DNA of 8,603 bases, from contig CAKURW010000054.1 of NCBI GenBank assembly GCA_934675795.1, forward strand, positions 1 through 8,603, read 5' to 3'. The notes below the pieces were generated by a model that ran no database searches, was not told the origin of the DNA, and worked only from the letters and a program-made list of their open reading frames with translations. This document shows positions 1 to 5,389 of this stretch, piece after piece (position 1 is the first letter of the stretch; every line of letters starts with the position of its first letter). The position numbers and the translations under genes were made by a program. The DNA comes from an uncultured Collinsella sp. (GTDB taxonomy: Bacteria; Actinomycetota; Coriobacteriia; Coriobacteriales; Coriobacteriaceae).

Positions 1-83
1 TCGAGCGCTTTAGGCTCGAAGACCATCCGCTCTACGGGGAGCTGCCCGAGGCGCAGCGAGGCCATGCGGAGGCCGAGATCTAG
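1..83 (+). CDS. Possible C-terminal end of an unidentified protein (partial, runs off left edge)
   Basis: Reading from base 3 gives 26 codons and a TAG at 81-83. The peptide is acidic and begins ERFRLEDHPLYGELPEAQ, ending AEAEI. Codons are G-rich at position one and mostly G/C at position three, which fits real coding sequence in this genome. I do not recognise the family, and 26 residues are too few to assign a function. The opposite strand offers a competing reading from ATG at 65 (MASLRLGQLPVERMVFEP) that also runs off the edge but has no visible ribosome binding site. Only one of the two can be real; I prefer the plus-strand reading weakly. Confidence 0.35.
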   Translation, partial: ERFRLEDHPLYGELPEAQRGHAEAEI

Positions 84-160
84 GCGCAGGGTTCTCGCAG
101 CGCGCGACGCCCCGGCGATGCTCCACAAAGGCCGTGCGCCCCGGGACCACGGCAAAGCAA

Positions 161-192
161 AGGGGCCCGCATCCGATAGGATACGGGCCCCT
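161..192 (-). terminator. Intrinsic terminator downstream of pgi
   Basis: Two 14-base arms (161-174 and 179-192) are complementary except for one C/A mismatch and are separated by the loop GATA. The stem is very G/C-rich. Read on the minus strand it is followed by TTGCTTTGCC, a modest T-rich run, 33 bases after the pgi stop. On the plus strand no T-run follows, so it serves pgi best, although the hairpin could also stop a plus-strand gene ending at 83. Confidence 0.75.
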
Positions 193-224
193 GACTATAA
201 GGCGCGATGCGTTAACAGCAGCGA

Positions 225-1919
225 CTACTTGCGATGCGCGCGATAGAACTCGATGAGCGCCTGGGTCGAAGCGTCCTGCTCGGCCTTGGCGGCATCGTCG
301 TGGAAGGCAGGGGTGATCTGCTTGGCAAGCTGCTTGCCCAGCTCAACACCCCACTGGTCATAGGAGTCGATGCCCCAGACCGTACCCTCGACAAACGTGA
401 TGTGCTCGTACAGGGCGATGAGCTCACCGAGTGCGAACGGGGTCAGCGTGTCGCCAAAGATCGAGGTCGTCGGGCGGTTACCCTCAAAGCAACGGGCCGG
501 GACGATCTGCTCGGGCGTGCCCTCGGCACGAACTTCGTCGGCCGTCTTGCCAAAGGCGAGCGCCTTGGTCTGGGCCAGGAAGTTGCCCAGGAACAGCTCG
601 TGGACATCCTGACCGCTGTCGGTTGCGGGGTTGGCGGTATTGGCAAAGGCGATGAAATCGGCCGGGACCACCACGGTGCCCTGGTGCAGCAGCTGGTAGA
701 AGGCATGCTGGCCGTTGGTGCCGGGCTCGCCCCAGAAGATCTCACCGGTGTCGGAGGTCACGGCGCTGCCGTCCCAACGGACATGCTTGCCGTTGGACTC
801 CATGGTGAGCTGCTGCAGGTAGGCCGGGAAACGGTGCAGGTACTGGCAGTACGGCAGCACGGCATGACTCTTGGAACCGAAGAAGTTGACGTACCAGACG
901 TTGAACAGGCCCATCAGCGCGACGGCGTTGTTCTCGAGCGGGGTATTGCAGAAGTACTCGTCGATGGCGTGGAAGCCCTCGAGGAACTGCTGGAAGCGCT
1001 CGGGGCCGAGCACGACGATCAGCGACAGGCCCACGGCGGAGTCAACAGAATAGCGGCCGCCGACCCAGTTCCAGAAACCGAAGGCGTTGGCGGGGTCGAT
1101 GCCGAAGGCCTCGACCTTCTCGAGCGCGGTGGAGACGGCGACGAAGTGCTTTGCCACGGCCTCGGCGTTCTGCTCATCGGAGCCGTCGATGGCGCCCTGA
1201 GCCTTGAGCTGCTCGAGCATCCAGGTCTTGACCTCGCGAGCGTTGGTGAGGGTCTCGAGCGTGGTGAAGGTCTTGGAGACGATGATCACGAGCGTGGTCT
1301 CGGGGTCCAAACCCTTAAGCTTCTCGGCCTGGTCGTTGGGGTCGATGTTGGAGATGTAGCGGCAGTCGATACCGGCGTCAGCATAGGGACGCAGAGCCTC
1401 GTAAGCCATGACCGGGCCCAGATCGGAGCCGCCGATGCCGATGGACACCAGGTGCTCGATCTTCTTGCCGGTAACGCCCTTCCACTCACCGGAGCGCACG
1501 CGCTCGGCGAAGGCATACATGCGGTCGAGGACCTCGTGCACGTCGGCGACGACGTCCTGGCCGTCGACAATGAGCTGGCCCTTCTCGCTTGCCGGGCGAC
1601 GAAGCGCGGTGTGCAGGACAGCGCGGTCCTCGGTGGTGTTGATGTGCTCGCCGGAGAACATGGCGTCGCGGCGCTCCTCGAGCTTCACCTCGCGGGCAAG
1701 ATCGCACAGCAGCTTGACGGTCTCATCGGTCACCAGGTTCTTCGACAGATCGAAGTGCAGGTCACCGGCGTCAAAGCTCAGCTTGTTCACGCGCTCGGCA
1801 TCGGCAGCGAACCAGGCCTTGAGGTCGATACCATCGGCCTCGAGCTTCTCCTGATGAGCCTCGAGTGCCTTCCAAGCGGCAGTCGACGTAGCATCGATAG
1901 GTGCGGCAACAGTTGCCAT
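225..1919 (-). CDS. pgi: Glucose-6-phosphate isomerase
   Basis: This 564-aa cytosolic enzyme interconverts glucose 6-phosphate and fructose 6-phosphate in glycolysis and gluconeogenesis. Diagnostic segments are all present: [10 protein letters not shown] (159-168) and SKTFTTLET (215-223) in the sugar-phosphate site, VGGRYS (286-291), [19 protein letters not shown] (397-415), [15 protein letters not shown] (440-454) and DQWGVELGK (521-529). By family alignment the catalytic residues should be Glu398, His440 and Lys529, all intact. Length matches the long bacterial/eukaryotic PGI type. The ATG at 1919 is chosen because AGGAGG lies six bases upstream; a further in-frame start 27 bases earlier would place this motif inside the gene. 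It appears to be a single-gene transcript with its own terminator. A long open frame on the opposite strand is a compositional shadow. Confidence 0.98.
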   Translation of the reverse strand: MATVAAPIDATSTAAWKALEAHQEKLEADGIDLKAWFAADAERVNKLSFDAGDLHFDLSKNLVTDETVKLLCDLAREVKLEERRDAMFSGEHINTTEDRAVLHTALRRPASEKGQLIVDGQDVVADVHEVLDRMYAFAERVRSGEWKGVTGKKIEHLVSIGIGGSDLGPVMAYEALRPYADAGIDCRYISNIDPNDQAEKLKGLDPETTLVIIVSKTFTTLETLTNAREVKTWMLEQLKAQGAIDGSDEQNAEAVAKHFVAVSTALEKVEAFGIDPANAFGFWNWVGGRYSVDSAVGLSLIVVLGPERFQQFLEGFHAIDEYFCNTPLENNAVALMGLFNVWYVNFFGSKSHAVLPYCQYLHRFPAYLQQLTMESNGKHVRWDGSAVTSDTGEIFWGEPGTNGQHAFYQLLHQGTVVVPADFIAFANTANPATDSGQDVHELFLGNFLAQTKALAFGKTADEVRAEGTPEQIVPARCFEGNRPTTSIFGDTLTPFALGELIALYEHITFVEGTVWGIDSYDQWGVELGKQLAKQITPAFHDDAAKAEQDASTQALIEFYRAHRK

Positions 1920-1965
1920 AGAGTCCTCCTCAGCATACAGGCGCACGCCTCCATGCGCCCGGACA

Positions 1966-2007
1966 TTCAGATGCCACTATTCTAGCGCAGGTCAAGACTA
2001 CAATCAG
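1966..2007 (-). promoter_or_regulatory. Candidate pgi promoter (weak assignment)
   Basis: On the minus strand TAGAAT (1984-1979) is a good -10 box about 60 bases before the pgi ATG, with only a partial -35 (CTGATT, 2007-2002) at 17-base spacing. A better -35 hexamer, TTGACC (1995-1990), would pair with a poor -10 (TCTGAA) at 18-base spacing. The sequence alone does not decide between them. Confidence 0.35.
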
Positions 2008-2042
2008 CGAGCGTTGCCAATCGGCCCCCAAACGGCAACCGA

Positions 2043-2108
2043 TCAAAAAGGGACAGGCTTATTTTGGCAGGTCAAACGCTTTACCAACCAAAAATAACCC
2101 GTCCTTTT
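2043..2108. repeat. Intergenic inverted-repeat hairpin, probable bidirectional terminator
   Basis: Arm A (2043-2072, beginning TCAAAAAGGGACAGG) faces arm B (2083-2108, ending ACCCGTCCTTTT) across a 10-base gap. Arm B is an imperfect reverse complement of arm A, with several mismatches and one missing G. Read on the minus strand the hairpin begins 10 bases after the stop of the 2119-2694 gene and ends in CCCTTTTTG, a plausible terminator with U-run. On the plus strand it ends in TTTT. Arm A also matches, inverted, the element at 2771-2800, so this is a member of a repeat family and not only a terminator. Confidence 0.7.
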
Positions 2109-2118
2109 ATGGCAAATA

Positions 2119-2694
2119 TTAGGCCGCGGCGCAGACGCTACCGAGTAACTCACGCAGAGGAGACCCGATGCCCTCCAGCAGTTCGGGCGCGATAATGGCA
2201 AAAACGGGAACCTCGCCGGTGCCCACGACAGCAGGCACCTTGCCCTCCGAGACAATGCATCCATAAGGCACAAAGCCGTCTTCGCCGGCATCGAGCGCCG
2301 CCATGCGACGCGCGAGCTCGCGCGCAAAGCCAGCAGTATCGGCATCGCCAATCGCCAGGACAAAGTCCACGCCTTCGTCGGTCGCCAGGGCCACGGCTTC
2401 GTCGATCAGCTCGTCTCCCCCGTCGCCCTCAAACGAGCCGCAGCGGAAAAGCACACGCTCGAGTAGGGCTCGATCAAGCGAGCCAAGTGCCGCCGAGACA
2501 AGCTCATCGCGCGTATGCTTGTCACCGCCCAGCACAACCAGCGCCTTGGTGCCACCGTAGTGAGCGACCAATCGTCCGCACCAGCGAGCCACGTCTCCAT
2601 CCGCAACAAGGCGCGTCGGCATACCAAACCCATAATTGACCATCTTTTCCACAACCCTTCCGTGCGTATAGGCGGTATCAATCGTTAGGCTCAT
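2119..2694 (-). CDS. Truncated, degenerate iron-containing alcohol dehydrogenase-like protein
   Basis: This 191-aa protein resembles the N-terminal nucleotide-binding half of iron-containing (group III) alcohol dehydrogenases. NYGFGMPTRLVADGD (20-34) corresponds to the family's opening beta strand and 'PT-x-(I/L)-x-FG' segment. KALVVLGGDKH (50-60) matches the 'kvLlvyGggs' strand. ELIDEAVALATDEGVDFVLAIG (95-116) matches the helix and strand before the family's GGGS-x-x-D motif. Here that motif reads GDADTAG (116-122), so the dinucleotide-binding glycines are lost. The usual length is about 380-400 aa; the C-terminal helical domain with its Asp/His metal ligands is absent, leaving only a tail (VPAVVGTGEVPVFAIIAPELL, 153-173, overall) that echoes the start of that region. 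No convincing Shine-Dalgarno precedes ATG 2694; Met18 (2643) is an alternative start closer to the family N-terminus. The frame is clean with high-GC wobble, so it may be a maintained pseudoenzyme. Catalysis is unlikely. Confidence 0.65.
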   Translation of the reverse strand: MSLTIDTAYTHGRVVEKMVNYGFGMPTRLVADGDVARWCGRLVAHYGGTKALVVLGGDKHTRDELVSAALGSLDRALLERVLFRCGSFEGDGGDELIDEAVALATDEGVDFVLAIGDADTAGFARELARRMAALDAGEDGFVPYGCIVSEGKVPAVVGTGEVPVFAIIAPELLEGIGSPLRELLGSVCAAA

Positions 2695-2770
2695 GCTACG
2701 AAGCGAGGTTTTCCGAGCTGTTTCGCACTCTTTAGAGCTGCGTTAAAACCCAATCCAACCGCACGACCAT

Positions 2771-2810
2771 ACCTACCAAAACAAACCAGTCCCTTTTTGA
2801 CAGGTTTTGA
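2771..2810. repeat. Inverted copy of the intergenic repeat family
   Basis: The reverse complement of 2771-2800 matches 2043-2072 at 26 of 30 positions; three of the four differences are transitions. Shared consensus in that orientation begins TCAAAAAGGGACWGG and ends TTTTGGYAGGT. The copy also folds locally: CAAACCAGTC (2782-2791) can pair imperfectly with GACAGGTTTTG (2799-2809). With 2043-2108 it brackets the dehydrogenase-like gene in opposite orientation. Confidence 0.7.
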
Positions 2811-2835
2811 CGATGTCCAGATGAGCGGGTATTAT
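2807..2835 (+). promoter_or_regulatory. SigA-type promoter of the Y-family polymerase operon
   Basis: TTGACG (2807-2812) and TATTAT (2830-2835) are separated by exactly 17 bases, a near-consensus housekeeping promoter. Transcription would start around 2842, inside the first LexA-type box. The -35 lies at the edge of the 2771-2810 repeat. Confidence 0.75.
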
Positions 2836-2850
2836 CGAACAGATATTCGA
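2835..2850 (+). promoter_or_regulatory. LexA (SOS) box 1
   Basis: TCGAACAGATATTCGA matches the actinobacterial/Gram-positive SOS consensus TCGAAC-N4-GTTCGA at 11 of 12 fixed positions. It is the core of a longer perfect palindrome, TATCGAA-6-TTCGATA (2833-2852). It starts on the last base of the -10 box and covers the expected transcription start, an effective repression position. Confidence 0.75.
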
Positions 2851-2851
2851 T

Positions 2852-2867
2852 AAGAACATGTGTTTGA
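2852..2867 (+). promoter_or_regulatory. LexA (SOS) box 2, tandem
   Basis: AAGAACATGTGTTTGA matches TCGAAC-N4-GTTCGA at 9 of 12 fixed positions and keeps the GAAC-N4-GTTT core. It begins 17 bases after box 1 starts, leaving one base between the two, and ends 13 bases before the polymerase ATG. The tandem arrangement suggests tight or cooperative LexA repression. Confidence 0.65.
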
Positions 2868-2880
2868 TGAAAGGACACGG

Positions 2881-4386
2881 ATGGCGCACGAGCAGCACAC
2901 CTATATCTGCATCGACCTCAAGACGTTTTATGCCAGCGTCGAGTGCGTCGACCGTGGGCTCGATCCGCTCACCACCAACCTGGTCGTTGCCGACGAATCG
3001 CGCGGACGCACGACCATCTGCCTCGCCATCACACAGGCTATGAAGGACTTAGGGATTCACAACCGCTGCCGCCTATTTGAGATTCCCGATGGCATCGACT
3101 ACATCACGGCCGTACCGCGCATGCAGCATTACATGGAGGTGTCGGCGAAAATCTACGGTATCTATCTGGAATACGTCAGCCCCCAGGACGTGCACGTCTA
3201 CTCCATCGATGAGTGCTTTATCGACGTGACGCCCTATCTGGACCTCTATCACACCGATGCGGAAGGGTTCGCCTGCACGCTGCGCGACGAGGTCCTCGCG
3301 CGCACCGGCATCACGGCGACGGTCGGCATCGGCCCCAACCTATTCCAGGCCAAGGTAGCGCTCGACATTACCGCCAAGCACGTACCCAGCCGCATCGGCA
3401 TACTCGACGACGAGACCTTTCGCAAGGAGATCTGGCCCCATCGTCCCATCACCGATATCTGGGGCATCGGTCCCGGCGTGGCAGCCCGCCTCGAGAAATA
3501 CGGCGTCTACGATCTGATGGGCGTCGCGGCGCTCGACGAAAACCTGCTTTACGACGAGCTCGGCGTCAATGCCGAATATCTCATCGACCATGCCTTCGGG
3601 CGCGAGCCGACAACCATCGCCGATATTCAAGCCTATCGCCCGCAAGCAACTTCGACCACCACAGGACAGGTGCTCTCGAAGGGTTATGCCTACGAACAGG
3701 CCTATACCGTCTTGCGCGAGATGGTCGACAACGCCGTTTTAGACTTGGTCGATAAGCACGTGGTCTGCGACAGCATCTCGCTCTTTGTGGGCTACGCGAG
3801 CGAACGCGCCGACATACGCCGCCTCGACGCCAGCGGTACAGCGCAGTATGTGGACGGATGCGGGCACCTGCGCTCGAGCACATCGAGTATCGAACCCACC
3901 GCAACCGCCGGCCCCGAGCTCGCGCCCCGTGCGCCCAAGCCCGTCCAGCGCGATGACGAACGGCGTCGCCTGGTGCGCGAAGCGCAGGCAATCGATGGCA
4001 TCTTTGTGGGAGAGCATGGCGGCAAACCGCGCGGTGGCTATGCCGCACTCTTTGCGCACTCCAACGCCTCGCGAAAGCTGCCCGAGCGTACCAATTCGTT
4101 CAAGAAGATCATGGGCTATTTCGATGAGCTCTGGGCGCAGACTGTCGATCCCAAACGACCGGTCAAGCGCATCAATCTGGGATTTGGCAACCTCATGCCC
4201 GAGGAATTTGCCACCATCGATCTGTTCAGCGATATCGAGGCCGATGAGCGCGAGCGCGACCTGGCACGCGCCGTGCTGGCCGTGAAAGGCAAATACGGCA
4301 AGAACGCGCTGGTTAAGGGGCTGAGCTTTACCGCCGGCGCCACCGCGCGCGAACGCAACGATCAGGTAGGAGGACATCGTGCCTAA
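2881..4386 (+). CDS. Y-family translesion DNA polymerase (UvrX/UmuC-like)
   Basis: This is a 501-aa error-prone DNA polymerase of the DinB/UmuC superfamily, most like the Gram-positive UvrX/YqjW branch. Palm/finger motifs are intact: YICIDLKTFYASVE (8-21) with catalytic Asp12 and steric-gate Tyr17, YSIDECFID (107-115) with Asp110/Glu111, and TVGIGPNLFQAKVALDITAKH (147-167, overall). DIWGIGPGVAARLEKYGV (192-209) is the helix-hairpin-helix. The little finger starts near SKGYAYEQAY (266-275) and ends with GFGNLMPEEF; TIDLF (445-449) could be the sliding-clamp motif. The C-terminal ARERNDQVGGH is typical of this branch. About 75 residues (roughly 310-385), Pro/Ala-rich then charged, interrupt the little finger. 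The ATG at 2881 follows AAAGGA by five bases; an in-frame GTG at 2860 lies within the SOS box and is unlikely. The stop overlaps yolD by eight bases. The LexA boxes imply DNA-damage induction. Confidence 0.93.
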   Translation: MAHEQHTYICIDLKTFYASVECVDRGLDPLTTNLVVADESRGRTTICLAITQAMKDLGIHNRCRLFEIPDGIDYITAVPRMQHYMEVSAKIYGIYLEYVSPQDVHVYSIDECFIDVTPYLDLYHTDAEGFACTLRDEVLARTGITATVGIGPNLFQAKVALDITAKHVPSRIGILDDETFRKEIWPHRPITDIWGIGPGVAARLEKYGVYDLMGVAALDENLLYDELGVNAEYLIDHAFGREPTTIADIQAYRPQATSTTTGQVLSKGYAYEQAYTVLREMVDNAVLDLVDKHVVCDSISLFVGYASERADIRRLDASGTAQYVDGCGHLRSSTSSIEPTATAGPELAPRAPKPVQRDDERRRLVREAQAIDGIFVGEHGGKPRGGYAALFAHSNASRKLPERTNSFKKIMGYFDELWAQTVDPKRPVKRINLGFGNLMPEEFATIDLFSDIEADERERDLARAVLAVKGKYGKNALVKGLSFTAGATARERNDQVGGHRA

Positions 4387-4804
4387 GTCCCAACAACAGC
4401 CGATGCGGCCACCGACACCTTTTGAACGCCTAGCGGACCCCGAGGGAAGACGTCGCTCCGCCGACCCCAGGCTCACCGCCAACGGCACCGTCCGTGCCGG
4501 CCGTGCCGCGCAGTTTATGCCCTTTGCCGCCCTCACGGGATACTACGAGCTCGTGCGTAAACAAGAGATCACCGCCGAGCCAAAATGCGAACTCACAGAA
4601 GAAAAAGCCCTCGAACTTTCGAAAAAGCTCGAGGGCCTCAAGCGTGGCGACTTGGTTCGTGTCACCTATTACGATACATACGGCTATCGCAGCCGCACCG
4701 GCATCCTCGACGAGGCGCTCCCTGCTTTCAAACTCCTCAAGCTCAAAGATATCGCCATCGACTTCGACGACATCCAGGACATCGAGCTACGCGGACGAGC
4801 CTAG
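4379..4804 (+). CDS. YolD-like protein, partner of the Y-family polymerase
   Basis: This 141-aa protein has the YolD-family core: GRAAQFMPFAALTGYYELV (40-58 region), a charged helix, then a small beta-rich module (RGDLVRVTYYDTYGYRSRTG, then FDDIQDIELRGR at the end). YolD-like genes commonly follow UvrX-type polymerases, and comparative genomics has proposed that they play the role UmuD plays for UmuC; the biochemical role is not settled. The start is GTG at 4379, five bases after AGGAGG and overlapping the polymerase stop by eight bases, so translation is probably coupled and both share the SOS promoter. The N-terminal 35 or so residues are Pro/Arg-rich and probably flexible. A palindrome in the central coding region appears to double as a terminator for the opposite strand. 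Confidence 0.85.
   Translation: MPKSQQQPMRPPTPFERLADPEGRRRSADPRLTANGTVRAGRAAQFMPFAALTGYYELVRKQEITAEPKCELTEEKALELSKKLEGLKRGDLVRVTYYDTYGYRSRTGILDEALPAFKLLKLKDIAIDFDDIQDIELRGRA
4599..4636 (-). terminator. Intrinsic terminator for the HMA gene, antisense inside yolD
   Basis: GCCCTCGA (4607-4614) pairs perfectly with TCGAGGGC (4629-4636), and after one mismatch CTTT (4616-4619) pairs with AAAG (4624-4627) around a CGAA loop. Read on the minus strand the hairpin is followed immediately by TTTTTCTTC (4606-4598). It lies about 195 bases past the stop of the minus-strand HMA gene. Only 26 bases separate the two convergent stops and they contain no hairpin, so this is the likely stop signal. Confidence 0.6.
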
Positions 4805-4830
4805 ACAAGGACGCGCATCCAAGGCAAGGC

Positions 4831-5214
4831 CTACAGCGTCATGACGTAGTAACCCGCATCTCTCACGGCAGCCTCAAGGACACCGCGATCGATCGGCCGC
4901 TTGGAGCGCACGCGCGCTGTGTGGTCCGCATACGTCACCGTTGCCCACACGCCATCCAGCGCATTGAGGGCATTGGCTACGTTCTGAGCGCAGCCGTCAC
5001 AGCTCATGCCGCCGATGAGCAGCTCATCGCTATAGGGATAGTGCGATGCATCGGTATCCACCACAACAACCTTTTTGGCCTTCTTACCGCTCGCGCCATC
5101 GCTGCAGCAGCTCTTTCCGTGTGTCGAAGCGACAATGCGACGCAGTCCAAAAAACATGCCGACGGCAATGACGGCCAACACGATGAGATTCGCAGGGTTG
5201 AGCAAGTCGCTCAT
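4831..5214 (-). CDS. Membrane-anchored heavy-metal-associated (HMA) domain protein
   Basis: This 127-aa protein has one N-terminal membrane segment (about 8-24, NLIVLAVIAVGMFFGL), then a short linker with GKSCCSDG (Cys36, Cys37), then an HMA domain (about 63-125). The metal-binding loop is GMSCDGCAQNV with Cys72 and Cys75, the classic GMxCxxC motif of CopZ-type chaperones and P-type ATPases. The front part resembles the short Cys-rich membrane proteins found near FeoB, so this may be a fusion of that module with an HMA domain. The soluble part should face the cytoplasm (positive residues RR after the helix). The ATG at 5214 follows AAAGGGG by five bases; the upstream in-frame TTG would consume that site. 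A Cu(I) role is inferred from the motif and from the palindrome in its promoter. No copA, csoR or feoB lies in the window. Confidence 0.85.
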   Translation of the reverse strand: MSDLLNPANLIVLAVIAVGMFFGLRRIVASTHGKSCCSDGASGKKAKKVVVVDTDASHYPYSDELLIGGMSCDGCAQNVANALNALDGVWATVTYADHTARVRSKRPIDRGVLEAAVRDAGYYVMTL

Positions 5215-5240
5215 GCGTTCCCCTTTCAAGTAGCACTATC

Positions 5241-5271
5241 TAGATACCCCCATGGGGTGTCCTCATCTTAA
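5241..5271 (-). promoter_or_regulatory. HMA gene promoter with CsoR-like (or MerR-type) metal operator
   Basis: On the minus strand TTAAGA (5271-5266) and TATCTA (5246-5241) are 19 bases apart. The spacer is filled by a near-palindrome, ATACCCC-CAT-GGGGTGT (5244-5260), with six of seven half-site positions complementary. G/C runs bordered by A/T pairs are typical of CsoR copper-repressor operators. A dyad inside a 19-base spacer is also the layout of MerR-family promoters such as CueR. Either points to metal control. Confidence 0.55.
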
Positions 5272-5322
5272 CCCAAAATCGTGTCCGTTCGGTCAATTAG
5301 TTTCCCTCTTCAAACTTTTTTG

Positions 5323-5350
5323 TTGACCATGGCTTACTTTCGTGTATAAG
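5323..5350 (+). promoter_or_regulatory. Promoter of the DUF3793-flavodoxin operon
   Basis: TTGACC (5323-5328) and TATAAG (5345-5350) are separated by 16 bases, each matching the housekeeping consensus at five of six positions. Transcription would start near 5357, leaving a leader of about 33 bases before the GTG at 5390. Confidence 0.7.
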
Positions 5351-5353
5351 TTT

Positions 5354-5374
5354 TCCTCGGCTAACAACTGAGGA
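5354..5374 (+). other. Small stem-loop at the 5' end of the DUF3793 transcript
   Basis: TCCTCGG (5354-5360) and CTGAGGA (5368-5374) can form seven base pairs in RNA, including one G-U, around the loop CTAACAA. It spans the predicted transcription start and ends six bases before the AAAGGAG ribosome binding site. It could protect the 5' end or be a DNA operator; it is too small to call a riboswitch. Confidence 0.35.
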
Positions 5375-5389
5375 CCCGAAAGGAGCATC

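Noticed and set aside
64..246. 60-codon Arg-rich plus-strand frame
   Set aside because: It crosses the pgi terminator and the pgi stop, has no ribosome binding site, and its Arg-rich composition is typical of an out-of-frame reading.
234..1985. 583-codon open frame antisense to the whole of pgi
   Set aside because: The protein is repetitive in Gly/Leu/Val/Asp/Glu with no recognisable domain, and pgi on the other strand is unmistakable. Long antisense frames are common in G/C-wobble genes.
2043..2810. Composite transposon or integron cassette around the dehydrogenase-like gene
   Set aside because: No transposase, integrase or target-site duplication is visible; the repeats are kept as a finding but a named mobile element is not supported.
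2860..2880. GTG at 2860 as the polymerase start
   Set aside because: It lies within LexA box 2 and has no Shine-Dalgarno, whereas ATG 2881 has AAAGGA at five bases and matches the family N-terminus better.
3739..4536. 265-codon minus-strand frame over the polymerase and yolD
   Set aside because: It is antisense to two well-supported genes, with no family signature or start signal.
5354..5389. Riboswitch in the DUF3793 leader
   Set aside because: The leader is only about 33 bases with one small stem, too short for any known riboswitch class.
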